Source: JAGVVZ01 sp964373165
GTDB taxonomy: Archaea > Aenigmatarchaeota > Aenigmatarchaeia > CG10238-14
Direction: 5' to 3'
Assembly: GCA_964373165.1 (NCBI GenBank)
Contig: CAYJTF010000026.1
Location: 1 to 12,482, forward strand
DNA: 12,482 nucleotides
Every line of letters begins with the position of its first letter. The first letter of the stretch is position 1. Under the pieces are notes generated by a model. The model was not told the DNA's origin and did not search any database. It was given only the letters and a program-made list of their open reading frames with translations. Shown here piece after piece: positions 1 through 6,757 of this stretch. The translations under genes and the position numbers were made by a program.

Positions 1-686
1 TTGACCTCAAACTTGTTTTTTTCAATAGTATTTATAATGGCATCAGCAACTGTTTTTGGATCTGCAAGTTTTTCTGGAAATCTTCTGTGATAATGATTTT
101 TGAAGGACGGATGGTCAAAAAAATTAGTTCTGGTTCCAGACGGACAAATCAAATGCACTTTCACTCCTGTATCATATAACTCTTCATTCAAACTTTCAGT
201 AAATCCTGATACAGCAAATTTGGAAGCGCAGTATCCACTATATCCGGCAAAACCTATTTTACCAGCCATTGACGAAACATTAACTATGTGACCGTAACCC
301 TGTCCGATCATAATAGGAACTATTTGCCTGCAAGTATTCACTATGCCAAAATAGTTAACCTCCATCAGTCTTCTTACATCGTCATCTTTTTGCTTAATGA
401 ATGGTTCATAAATACCAAACCCTGCACAGTTAATCAATATGTCTATCTTTCCAAACTTGTTTGTTACAGAAGAAATGATAGATGATATCTTCTCATTATC
501 TGCTACATCGCACGGATAAACTGAAACGTTCTTATTCTTAATTTCTTTTCTTACTCTCTCTAGTTTTTCTTTTGATCTGGAAATCAGAATAAGAATAGCG
601 TCTCTCTCCGCTAACTCAACTGCTATTGCTTTGCCGATTCCAGAACTAGCTCCTGTAATCAGACATACTTTATCAGTAAAATCCAT
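1..686 (-). CDS. Short-chain dehydrogenase/reductase (SDR), C-terminus cut off by window edge
   Basis: Classical SDR oxidoreductase, expected to use NAD(H) or NADP(H) on an alcohol/ketone substrate that cannot be named from sequence. Translating the minus strand from the ATG at 686 gives 228 codons without a stop, so the end lies beyond position 1. Visible hallmarks are the Rossmann cofactor motif TGASSGIG (residues 11-18), the CDVAD loop, the structural NCAG motif, the catalytic Ser in VNVSSMAG and the active-site YCASK (Tyr-x-x-x-Lys), followed by the PSGTRTNF segment. Everything the family needs for catalysis is present. It starts 22 nt after the stop of the radical SAM gene on the same strand, so the two are probably co-transcribed. 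A TATA-like stretch near 705-715 could also give it its own leaderless start. Serine, tyrosine and lysine are all intact, so I am sure of the family, not of the substrate. Confidence 0.93.
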   Translation of the reverse strand, partial: MDFTDKVCLITGASSGIGKAIAVELAERDAILILISRSKEKLERVRKEIKNKNVSVYPCDVADNEKISSIISSVTNKFGKIDILINCAGFGIYEPFIKQKDDDVRRLMEVNYFGIVNTCRQIVPIMIGQGYGHIVNVSSMAGKIGFAGYSGYCASKFAVSGFTESLNEELYDTGVKVHLICPSGTRTNFFDHPSFKNHYHRRFPEKLADPKTVADAIINTIEKNKFEV

Positions 687-708
687 GAATAAATTAATTC
701 AAGAAAAA

Positions 709-2181
709 TTAAATTGCTAACTGTCTTGGATTGAAATCCTTTAAATGACCAAAAACTCCCTTAGCAGCTCTCATTATGAATCTCAAATCATCTGTATTTC
801 TAATCGATGTTAATTTTCTATAAATTAACTCCGGATGGAATGCAACATTATATAAGGCTTGCACACACTGCATTACTTCCTCTCTTTTCATATAAGGCGT
901 TCTTAATACAGGCTCGCGCATATCATATCTATCCCAGTCCTCTGTTATCAGCCACCCATTCTCCTTGGCTTGTCTGAACAATGCAGTGCCCGGATATGGA
1001 ATCATGATCGTTGCCTGCAGTGTTTTTGCATATGCCTTTCTCATCATCAGTCTGACCATTCTGACAGTGTTCATTGCATCCTGCCTAGTTTCCCAAGGAT
1101 AACCAAACATCACAGTAAGATGAGGATCCAGACCAGCAATGGATGCTTTTCTACATGATACAACCTGTTGTTGCGAGTTTACACCTTTATTAAGCATATT
1201 AATTGATTTTTGATTGGCAGATTCTAAACCGTAAAGGACAAAACGAAAATTAGCCTTTTTCATCAAATTATATTCCTCTTGTGAAAGAACACCAAATCTC
1301 ATATTGCATCCCATATAAAGTTCTTTATTCAATCCTCGCTCAATCATACCCTCACAAAATTTTTTTAACCACGGACCGACCGGGAATGTGCCTGTATCAT
1401 CAAATATCTCTCTTATTCCCAAACTTGCTATATGTTCTACTTCATCTAGAGCTCTTTCTGGACTGACACATTTAAACGTTGGATATGTCGTTGTCCACGA
1501 ACAAAATGTGCAGCCGCCGCCCGCCCTATACCAGCAATCCCTTCCAAACATTGTGTAAGTACCGGGAGTAACTTTATAGTTCCCATTATAAACAGAATAC
1601 AATTTCCATTTAGTCAACTCGCGATCAATCATTGGCAAGGCATTCAAATCAATAAACTTAGTTTCAAATTTACCTGTATTCTTTATTCCGCCATTCTCTC
1701 TCCAATAAACACCTGATCCTAACTGGCTCTTTCCTTCTAAGTATTCAACTAAATTATTTATCAGCAGATCATAATCTCCACCAGTAAGCACGTAGTCTAC
1801 GTTAGAATTATGCAAAGACTCTTCTGGCATTGCTGTGACGTGATCGCCATATATTACTGCCGTAGTTTCAGGACTAACTTCTTTTATATCATTGATAACT
1901 TTCCAATACCATTTTACGGTTGGTGTTTTTGTTTCAATCGCTATTAAATCCAAATTCCTTTTCGGCATCTGCTTCAACCATTTCTTATAATCTTTCTGCT
2001 CAGATACAGCATCATCCCAAACAACATCATGCCCTTTAACATGCAGCAACGTAGCGGCTGCTGCCGGAATCATGGGATATATAAATGTGGGAGCGTTGAA
2101 ATACTGGAACTGTCTGTTTTGAGATAATAAAGGAACGCCTTTTGTTGTAGAGATAGGAGGATAAGATATAGCTACTTTCAT
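709..2181 (-). CDS. B12-binding-type radical SAM enzyme with C-x7-C-x2-C cluster motif
   Basis: Predicted cobalamin-dependent radical SAM enzyme of 490 residues, a usual length for the class (methyltransferases, ring-forming and rearranging enzymes). Residues 1 to about 150 resemble the B12-binding Rossmann domain (segment IYGDHVTAMPEES, 110-122), but the DxHxxG cobalamin-ligand motif is not visible, as in many radical SAM members. The radical SAM barrel begins near 205. Cys216, Cys224 and Cys227 (GRDCWYRAGGGCTFCSW) are the likely 4Fe-4S ligands, with spacing C-x7-C-x2-C instead of C-x3-C-x2-C. The segment YGLESANQKSINMLNKG (317-333) matches the SAM-contacting strand typical of this class. 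A C-terminal domain of about 120 residues follows the barrel. The ATG at 2181 lies about 25 nt from a strong TATA box, supporting a leaderless start. Its neighbours are an SDR downstream and two glycosyltransferases upstream, which suggests lipid or glycan modification, but the substrate is unknown. Confidence 0.88.
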   Translation of the reverse strand: MKVAISYPPISTTKGVPLLSQNRQFQYFNAPTFIYPMIPAAAATLLHVKGHDVVWDDAVSEQKDYKKWLKQMPKRNLDLIAIETKTPTVKWYWKVINDIKEVSPETTAVIYGDHVTAMPEESLHNSNVDYVLTGGDYDLLINNLVEYLEGKSQLGSGVYWRENGGIKNTGKFETKFIDLNALPMIDRELTKWKLYSVYNGNYKVTPGTYTMFGRDCWYRAGGGCTFCSWTTTYPTFKCVSPERALDEVEHIASLGIREIFDDTGTFPVGPWLKKFCEGMIERGLNKELYMGCNMRFGVLSQEEYNLMKKANFRFVLYGLESANQKSINMLNKGVNSQQQVVSCRKASIAGLDPHLTVMFGYPWETRQDAMNTVRMVRLMMRKAYAKTLQATIMIPYPGTALFRQAKENGWLITEDWDRYDMREPVLRTPYMKREEVMQCVQALYNVAFHPELIYRKLTSIRNTDDLRFIMRAAKGVFGHLKDFNPRQLAI

Positions 2182-2200
2182 ATCACATTATTTGTTTCTG

Positions 2201-2212
2201 TTTTATATAAAA
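2201..2212 (-). promoter_or_regulatory. TATA box for the radical SAM gene
   Basis: On the minus strand this reads TTTTTATATAAAA, a near-ideal archaeal TATA box. Its centre is about 25 nt from the ATG at 2181, so transcription would start at or next to the start codon (leaderless mRNA). No Shine-Dalgarno sequence lies between them. Confidence 0.6.
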
Positions 2213-2225
2213 ATAACGGTGTTAT

Positions 2226-2239
2226 AAGAAAATTTTCTT
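2226..2239. promoter_or_regulatory. Perfect 14-bp palindrome upstream of the radical SAM promoter
   Basis: AAGAAAATTTTCTT is a perfect inverted repeat located just upstream (in the minus direction) of the TATA box at 2201-2212. Its position suits a regulator-binding site or an upstream promoter element. Because it is A/T only, it may also be chance in AT-rich DNA. The rest of the 146-nt gap (2182-2327) shows nothing else I recognise. Confidence 0.3.
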
Positions 2240-2327
2240 GAAGGAAATGAATTGAAGGGAGAAAAGAATTACCAATTAATTTTGGTTGTTCGAGCTCTGA
2301 TAGTCCTTTTTCATTTTATTGATTCCT

Positions 2328-3302
2328 CTATAACATCCTTCTAACCCTGCTTAAATCTTTATTAAGAATACCGTGGATAAATGCAATGCCATACCACAGA
2401 TGTGTCAGAAAGGTTCCAGTAAAAACAAATGGTATTAACACAAGATTCTTCGAAAAAACAGAATTAATGAATATGGTTAAAAAATATAGAGAAACTACGA
2501 CAGCATATGCTTTGAATAAAAACGGATGTATGAAATAAGAAACCCAACCAAAAACGAGTCCCAGAACAAATAATGATGGTAAGAAATAAACAAGACGGAA
2601 AGATGTTTCTGGAAATTTTTTAGCGAACAAACCTCTGTGTATTCCATAGCTTTTTATCTGTTTCAGATGCTTTCTGAAAAGAGGTCTCCTATGATGATAA
2701 ACAATAACATCCGGGGCATAGATAATTTTTTTGTTAAACTTTTTTGTTAAATCTAGACAAAATTTAGTATCTTCGCCTGGCCAATATTTTGTATCGAACC
2801 CGCCAATTTTTTTGAAAATATCTTTTCTTACAATGAAATTACATGTGGCATAATCATCTACTTCTCTTTCTTTGGACTGGATATATCTATATCTCATAGA
2901 TGGACTGGCACCAAACCAAGACGAATAAATGTATCCACCTGCCTTTTGTGAAATATTATCTGAATGCGGAGTAACTCCGGGACCACCAATAGCAGCTACT
3001 TCTTCACTCTCAAAATATTTTTCTGCTTTTTTTAACCAGTCTTTTTTTGGATAAGCGTCGTCATCAATAAATGCAAGCATCTCTCCTTTAGCTATTTTTG
3101 CACCAATATCTCTTTTCTCTGAAGGCGGTATATCGCCCACCGCATGAATCTCTACTCTCTTATCCCAATTATCATTTTCGTTGGATATTGCAATTATTTC
3201 AAAACTTGGGCAGTCTAATTTCAGACAATGCTCTATGCATTCCTCTGCAAACTTGTTTTTCTTCTGGTACACAACTATTATAGAAAATTTAGGTTTCTTC
3301 AT
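2328..3302 (-). CDS. Family 2 glycosyltransferase with C-terminal membrane helices
   Basis: Inverting GT-A glycosyltransferase, expected to move a sugar from a nucleotide donor to a surface polysaccharide, glycolipid or protein glycan at the cytoplasmic membrane face. The 324-residue product opens with the nucleotide-binding strand KFSIIVVYQ, carries the metal-binding triad FIDDDAYP (Asp80-82), a TCNFIVRKDIF acceptor-loop segment (153-163) and the catalytic-base region WPGEDTKF (174-181, Glu177/Asp178 being the usual ED pair). Hydrophobic segments at about 237-258, 263-280 and 286-308 look like membrane helices, leaving a basic C-terminal tail. The start ATG overlaps the last 14 nt of the upstream glycosyltransferase gene and is preceded by a GAGG at 3310-3313, so it is probably translated by re-initiation or a short Shine-Dalgarno sequence within one operon. 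Donor and acceptor cannot be deduced. Confidence 0.88.
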   Translation of the reverse strand: MKKPKFSIIVVYQKKNKFAEECIEHCLKLDCPSFEIIAISNENDNWDKRVEIHAVGDIPPSEKRDIGAKIAKGEMLAFIDDDAYPKKDWLKKAEKYFESEEVAAIGGPGVTPHSDNISQKAGGYIYSSWFGASPSMRYRYIQSKEREVDDYATCNFIVRKDIFKKIGGFDTKYWPGEDTKFCLDLTKKFNKKIIYAPDVIVYHHRRPLFRKHLKQIKSYGIHRGLFAKKFPETSFRLVYFLPSLFVLGLVFGWVSYFIHPFLFKAYAVVVSLYFLTIFINSVFSKNLVLIPFVFTGTFLTHLWYGIAFIHGILNKDLSRVRRML

Positions 3303-4032
3303 TTATTTTCCTCGTATAATACCTTAATATTTTTAATCTGTAAGCGATTGCCAATGTATCCAAAAACATATTATAAATTGCTTTCAGACCAATAGCACTA
3401 CCGAAACGACGAAAGTTAAGATCGATTGGTGCTTCAACTATCTTAAATTTCCGGATATTTGCGTTGAGCAACAATTCGACATCAAATGCCCATCTTTTAA
3501 CTAGAACTTTCGGAAAAATTTTTTCTAACACTTCTCTTTTGAATAGCTTCATACCACTCTGAGTATCTCCAATAGGCAACTTGAAAAAAATTTTTGTAAA
3601 TATGTGATACATCTGGCTGAAAATTCTTCTTCTTAGAGGGAATATTATCCTGGACTGTGTATGCCTCTTAGATCCTATTACAACATCTGCATCGTGATCA
3701 ATCATGTGACTCATGAAAACCCCGAATTGCCGTGGATGAATATCCAGATCGGCATCAAGAAACAAAATCAGATCACCTGTCGCATATCTGAAAGCTTCTC
3801 TCAAAGCATGACCTTTGCCATTGTTTTTTTCTGTTCTTTTTACAATTACATTATCATATTTTCTAGCCGTCCTCAAGGCCTCTTTATAAGTGTTGTCATT
3901 AGAACCGTCATCCATTACAATTATCTCAAAATCGGACTTATTTTTACGAAAAACGTTTTGTGTCTCTTCTATTGTCTTTGATACGACTTCCGCTTTGTTA
4001 TAAGCAGGAATAGTCACGGATATTTTCGTCAT
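3289..4032 (-). CDS. Dolichyl-phosphate glucosyl/mannosyltransferase-like family 2 glycosyltransferase
   Basis: Predicted to transfer a sugar from UDP- or GDP-sugar to a dolichyl (polyprenyl) phosphate carrier at the membrane, the DPM1/ALG5 type of reaction that feeds archaeal N-glycosylation. From the chosen ATG the product is 247 residues: TIPAYNKAE (7-15), VMDDGSNDNT (39-48), NGKGHALREA (71-80), the metal-binding LDADLD (92-97), SKRH, GDTQSGMKLFKR (155-166) and WAFDVELL (181-188) are all characteristic of this subfamily. There are no C-terminal membrane helices, as in monotopic ALG5/DPM1 enzymes. The frame stays open up to a TTG at 4050, but the ATG at 4032 begins the canonical MTKISVTIPAYN start and sits at leaderless distance from a TATA-like box at 4061-4070, which would put the TTG upstream of the transcript. 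It overlaps the next glycosyltransferase by 14 nt, so the two are an operon. Confidence 0.88.
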   Translation of the reverse strand: MTKISVTIPAYNKAEVVSKTIEETQNVFRKNKSDFEIIVMDDGSNDNTYKEALRTARKYDNVIVKRTEKNNGKGHALREAFRYATGDLILFLDADLDIHPRQFGVFMSHMIDHDADVVIGSKRHTQSRIIFPLRRRIFSQMYHIFTKIFFKLPIGDTQSGMKLFKREVLEKIFPKVLVKRWAFDVELLLNANIRKFKIVEAPIDLNFRRFGSAIGLKAIYNMFLDTLAIAYRLKILRYYTRKINEET

Positions 4033-4060
4033 TTGTATAATAAATTGCAAAAAAGGTATC

Positions 4061-4070
4061 TTTAAAAATT
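4061..4070 (-). promoter_or_regulatory. TATA-like box for the glycosyltransferase pair
   Basis: The minus strand reads AATTTTTAAA, about 30 nt before the ATG at 4032, placing a transcript start next to that codon. It lies in the 39-nt gap after the MinD-like gene, so the glycosyltransferases may be transcribed separately, or additionally, from here. Confidence 0.45.
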
Positions 4071-4071
4071 T

Positions 4072-4839
4072 CTAGAATTTACCAGATATAAAATCAATGA
4101 GTTTTGTGAGCATATTCTCTCTTGTTCTGTAACTCATGCCTAATAGATGACCAGCTATTTTCGTATACTCCTTTGCTGTTTTTGATCTTTCATTGTAAAA
4201 TACCAGCGGTTGCTTTGATATCAAACTAGCTAGAATATCTTTATCGTAATTTATCGTGCCTAGAACGGGTAGTTGAGTAAAATTTTCTATCTGGCTTTCT
4301 GTTAGTTCAGAATGTCTCTCATGTTTCATGTTCACAACAACTCCTATTATTTCTTTGTTCAATTCCTTTGCTACTTGTTTAGTTCTTAGAATGTCAGATA
4401 ATGAAACAAGATAAGGCGTGGAGACAAAAACGAGTTGATCGCAGGCTTTAATAGCGCTAACTGCTTCCCTGCCTAAGCCAGGCGCAATATCCAGTAGCAC
4501 TATATCCTTATTCTTCAATTCTCTAACAACATCATTCAATCTATCTAAATCCAAGGACTTTAAATCCTGAAGAGTCAATGATGAAGGAACTATGCTAAAA
4601 TTGGAGCTGTAATTATGTTCTATATCTTGTGTGTTTTTTCTGTCTTTCAGCGACTCATTTAAAGTATTTACAGAATCATGAACAAGACCCAAGGACAATC
4701 CTAGATGAGGCGTTGTGATATTACAATCAACGACTGTCACATTCTTGTTGAATCTGCTGCTGAGCACAGCACCCAAATTGATTGCAGATGTTGTTTTCCC
4801 AACACCACCTTTGCCTGAAACTATCCCTATAATTCTCAT
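4072..4839 (-). CDS. MinD/ParA-like P-loop ATPase
   Basis: Deviant-Walker-A ATPase of the SIMIBI class, probably a dimerising, ATP-switched membrane-associated protein that positions cell components. The 255-residue product shows the signature GKGGVGKTT (residues 9-17, with the signature Lys10 and P-loop Lys15), switch I VDCNITTPHLGLSLG (37-51) and switch II LLDIAPGLGRE (115-125). The last 15 residues (241-255, including MLTKLIDFISGKF) can form an amphipathic helix like the membrane-targeting sequence of MinD. Length and layout suit archaeal MinD homologues, which often occur in several copies and without MinC or MinE; none is seen here. It lies just upstream of two glycosyltransferases on the same strand, so a role in placing a surface-glycan machine is possible but only inferred. 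The ATG at 4839 is about 30 nt from a TATA-like box. Confidence 0.9.
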   Translation of the reverse strand: MRIIGIVSGKGGVGKTTSAINLGAVLSSRFNKNVTVVDCNITTPHLGLSLGLVHDSVNTLNESLKDRKNTQDIEHNYSSNFSIVPSSLTLQDLKSLDLDRLNDVVRELKNKDIVLLDIAPGLGREAVSAIKACDQLVFVSTPYLVSLSDILRTKQVAKELNKEIIGVVVNMKHERHSELTESQIENFTQLPVLGTINYDKDILASLISKQPLVFYNERSKTAKEYTKIAGHLLGMSYRTRENMLTKLIDFISGKF

Positions 4840-4865
4840 TCAACCAATATTATTATCAAATCCTA

Positions 4866-4874
4866 GTTTATATT
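4866..4874 (-). promoter_or_regulatory. TATA-like box for the MinD-like gene
   Basis: Minus-strand AATATAAAC, centred about 31 nt before the ATG at 4839, with no Shine-Dalgarno sequence after it. It faces the plus-strand promoter at 4923-4931, making 4840-4954 a divergent promoter region. Confidence 0.45.
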
Positions 4875-4922
4875 ACATATCGATCTGCGCAATAATTGTC
4901 AATTTACGATGAAAATCAATAA

Positions 4923-4931
4923 TTATTTAAA
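4923..4931 (+). promoter_or_regulatory. TATA box for the conserved hypothetical gene at 4955
   Basis: TTATTTAAA is centred about 28 nt before the ATG at 4955, the spacing expected for leaderless archaeal transcription. No Shine-Dalgarno sequence is present. Confidence 0.55.
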
Positions 4932-4954
4932 GAAATTTTTTGTTTCTATAATTC

Positions 4955-5329
4955 ATGAGCTGGAAAGGAGTCGTAATTGAAGAAAGTTTAGAGGATAAAA
5001 AACTGTTAAATTTGGTTAATATAGTTAATACGAAAAAATTTGCTTTGGAGAATGAGGGAGATAAAGGTGTTTTACACTTTCATGAAATTGAATTATCTGA
5101 TAAGAAAAGAAGTGAATTTATCAACAAAGCAAAAAACTCGATAAAACAAGGCTGGTATATTCACATTTGTAAAAATGAGAAAATGGTAGTAATATTCAGA
5201 AATAAAGTATTTGAATTCAGTGATCAAGAAATGAATAAACTTAATGAAGCTAGAAATTATGGATTATCTATTGGCGTCATCCGAGAACAAATGCCTTTTG
5301 AAAAACTGATAACCGATCCGTATTCGTAA
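4955..5329 (+). CDS. Conserved hypothetical protein (124 aa)
   Basis: I cannot name a function. The 124-residue product is soluble, with no signal peptide, membrane segment or metal-binding cysteine pair. Its opening SWKGVVIEESLEDKKLL and the central GWYIHICKNEKMVVIFRNK (66-84) look like well-formed strands of a compact alpha/beta domain, and this Trp-Tyr-Ile-His region resembles a family of short archaeal and bacterial proteins of unknown role that I recall only loosely. The start is supported by a TATA box at leaderless distance. The gene ends 1 nt before the stop of the convergent DUF302 gene. Codon use resembles its neighbours. Confidence 0.75.
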   Translation: MSWKGVVIEESLEDKKLLNLVNIVNTKKFALENEGDKGVLHFHEIELSDKKRSEFINKAKNSIKQGWYIHICKNEKMVVIFRNKVFEFSDQEMNKLNEARNYGLSIGVIREQMPFEKLITDPYS

Positions 5330-5330
5330 T

Positions 5331-5753
5331 CTACTTAGCATCATCTATAATTTCTTTTAATTCAGATTCCACTTCCTTGCTTTCACTCTCATTTATCTCC
5401 TCAAAAAATTGAACCATCATCGAGGGTCTCATTCCAACTATTCTAACAGAATCCTCATATTCTAAAACATTTATTTTGCACGGCATGCATAGCGACACTA
5501 ACTTATTTTTCTTTAGAAATCTGTCAGCATATCTAGCAGAGCATATTTCTATAATTTTCATTCTTCCATGATCAAATCCTTTTGCCGCTAGTCGTTCTTT
5601 CAAATCATATATGTTAAATATGGACCATCCTTTCTTCTCTATGCTCTTTAATACAGAAACTACTGCGTCATCAAATCTCTTTTTTGTTTCTACAATATAC
5701 GCAAAATCTTCTATCTCCATAATATCAACAATTACTCTATCAAATAATAACAT
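5331..5753 (-). CDS. DUF302 family protein with acidic C-terminal tail
   Basis: Member of the DUF302 (TT1751-like) family of small alpha/beta proteins with no settled biochemical role. The match rests on the order YIVETKKRFDDAV (19-31), KGWSIFNIYDLKERLAAKGF (41-60), IIEICSARYADRFL (67-80) and LCMPCKINVLEYED (88-101), where the family shows a conserved Pro-Cys. Cys71, Cys89 and Cys92 are visible. The last 22 or so residues form an extra Glu/Ser/Asp-rich tail (from about 118) beyond the usual domain. The domain itself would be satisfied by starting at Met12 (5720), but the ATG at 5753 is 26 nt from the centre of a strong TATA box, so I keep the longer form with a 12-18 residue N-terminal extension. 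It diverges from the exported-protein gene. Confidence 0.82.
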   Translation of the reverse strand: MLLFDRVIVDIMEIEDFAYIVETKKRFDDAVVSVLKSIEKKGWSIFNIYDLKERLAAKGFDHGRMKIIEICSARYADRFLKKNKLVSLCMPCKINVLEYEDSVRIVGMRPSMMVQFFEEINESESKEVESELKEIIDDAK

Positions 5754-5791
5754 GAATCGTACATAAATGTTTTTTTATATAATAAGTACAT
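5754..5791. promoter_or_regulatory. Compact divergent promoter region with a TATA box and GTACATA repeats
   Basis: Only 38 bp separate the start codons of the DUF302 gene (minus) and the exported-protein gene (plus). A nearly symmetric TTATATAAT box at 5775-5783 is 26 nt from the DUF302 ATG, but only 12-13 nt from the plus ATG at 5792, too close for a leaderless plus transcript from the same box. A weaker CATAAAT at 5762-5768 is about 27 nt before 5792 and could serve the plus gene. The heptamer GTACATA occurs at 5759-5765 and 5786-5792, one copy on each side of the TATA box, and could be a regulator site. Confidence 0.5.
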
Positions 5792-6334
5792 ATGAGAAAA
5801 AATCACTTGCTAGCTGTCATAGCATTCTCATTGATTTTAGGCGTCTTATTCAATTCTGTATTAGCAAAACACCCGCCACGAGAATACCAATATAGTATTG
5901 GAAAGGCAAACGAGTCAGCAATTGCTATGGCTTCTAATGGGGAAAAAATTGAAGTAACCGGTAACGGAACTTTTGTCATTGAATCCAAAACAATCACTGG
6001 TGGTGGAAGATTTCTGCATAAGGATAAAAATGGAAACATTCTTGGTAATGGAACTTGGACAGCAAAGTCATTGTTATCTTTTGACTCGTGGAGCAGCGTG
6101 ACATCTCAAGAACTTACTAAAGGACCTGAAGGAGGCCGCGCTTTCATTCTCATACGTTTATCGCCAAATTCTGGCGGACCCACACTTGATGGGATTTTGA
6201 TGCTTGAACATGTGCTCGGAAAATCGCCTAAGGGCTCAACCGAAGGAATAAGACTAAATATCAAATTAGAACCTGGATTACAACTTAACTTCTTTAAGAA
6301 AATAGGCGGACAAGTATTATTTGTCAGAAAATAA
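5792..6334 (+). CDS. Exported hypothetical protein with signal peptide
   Basis: Predicted secreted or surface protein of 180 residues. Residues 1-25 form a signal peptide: MRKNH positive start, a hydrophobic core LLAVIAFSLILGVLF and a likely cleavage after NSVLA. The mature part is Gly/Thr/Ser-rich and beta-like, with TGNGTFVIE (56-64), TITGGGRFLHKDKNGN (68-83) and LGNGTWTAKSLLSFDSW (84-100). This TGGG..H.D..GN..G.GTW pattern resembles small exported proteins seen in varied archaea and bacteria without known function. Asn-x-Ser/Thr sequons occur at 40, 58 and 86, so it could be a target of archaeal N-glycosylation. No C-terminal membrane anchor is present. It starts beside a shared divergent promoter and stands alone as a transcription unit. 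Function not recognised. Confidence 0.78.
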   Translation: MRKNHLLAVIAFSLILGVLFNSVLAKHPPREYQYSIGKANESAIAMASNGEKIEVTGNGTFVIESKTITGGGRFLHKDKNGNILGNGTWTAKSLLSFDSWSSVTSQELTKGPEGGRAFILIRLSPNSGGPTLDGILMLEHVLGKSPKGSTEGIRLNIKLEPGLQLNFFKKIGGQVLFVRK

Positions 6335-6374
6335 ATTTATTCTGAATACACTAGACTATCTTCAAACAGTAAGT

Positions 6375-6401
6375 TTTATAAGTTTTTAGTAATATATTTT
6401 A
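6375..6401 (+). promoter_or_regulatory. Promoter region of the small gene-cdc48 unit
   Basis: Two TATA-like boxes lie here: TTTATAAG at 6375-6382 and AATATATTTTA at 6391-6401. The first implies a short leader before the ATG at 6419. The second would start transcription near 6423 and would then favour the ATG at 6428. The choice cannot be settled from sequence. Confidence 0.4.
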
Positions 6402-6418
6402 GATCAATTGAACACTAA

Positions 6419-6757
6419 ATGATATTTATGAGAAAGCGAGCGATAATTATAACATTCAGTGTCAAATGCAAAGAATTCGATGGCAACTACGAACGAAATA
6501 AATTTTTCAGAGAACTATATGGATGGAAACAAATAATAAGGAAAGAAGACAAAAAATATGAATATAGAAGAGAAGGTTTATTGGATGAAATTCCAAATAT
6601 TAGAGTGGATCAATCCATGTTCATAATAATGAGGAAGCATATGGAGAGAATGAAAGAATTCTTAGAGGGATGGGAGGATAAAATAAACTGGAATGAGTTT
6701 GATGTTTTGCTTAACGAAAAACAATCTAAATTACTAAGGAAGTGGTTGTATGAGTGA
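6419..6757 (+). CDS. Small hypothetical protein translationally coupled to Cdc48
   Basis: Function not recognised. The product is 112 residues from the ATG at 6419, or 109 from the ATG at 6428 (MRKRAIIITFSVKC), which looks like a more natural N-terminus. It is highly charged, with no signal peptide and no metal site. A first beta strand (RAIIITFSV), an amphipathic helix (YERNKFFRELYGW), then a basic/acidic linker and a strand-helix unit (VDQSMFIIMRKHMERMKEFL) give a predicted alpha/beta pattern loosely like the ferredoxin-fold of Cas2/PaaX-C-type proteins; this is an inference from pattern only, and no CRISPR is nearby. Its final 8 nt overlap the start of the cdc48/VAT gene, so it is the first gene of that operon and likely made in step with the unfoldase. 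It might be a substrate adaptor or regulator, unproven. Confidence 0.72.
   Translation: MIFMRKRAIIITFSVKCKEFDGNYERNKFFRELYGWKQIIRKEDKKYEYRREGLLDEIPNIRVDQSMFIIMRKHMERMKEFLEGWEDKINWNEFDVLLNEKQSKLLRKWLYE

Noticed and set aside
100..485. Two short plus-strand frames at the window start
   Set aside because: They are opposite the SDR, whose catalytic motifs read clearly on the minus strand.
709..2181. Naming the radical SAM gene as a GDGT ring synthase (Grs) or hopanoid-type enzyme
   Set aside because: The length and domain order would fit, but the cysteine spacing differs and no diagnostic residues could be checked, so only the class is claimed.
4033..4050. TTG start six codons upstream for the dolichyl-phosphate-type glycosyltransferase
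   Set aside because: The ATG at 4032 begins the family-typical N-terminus and lies at leaderless distance from the TATA-like box, which would place the TTG upstream of the transcript start.
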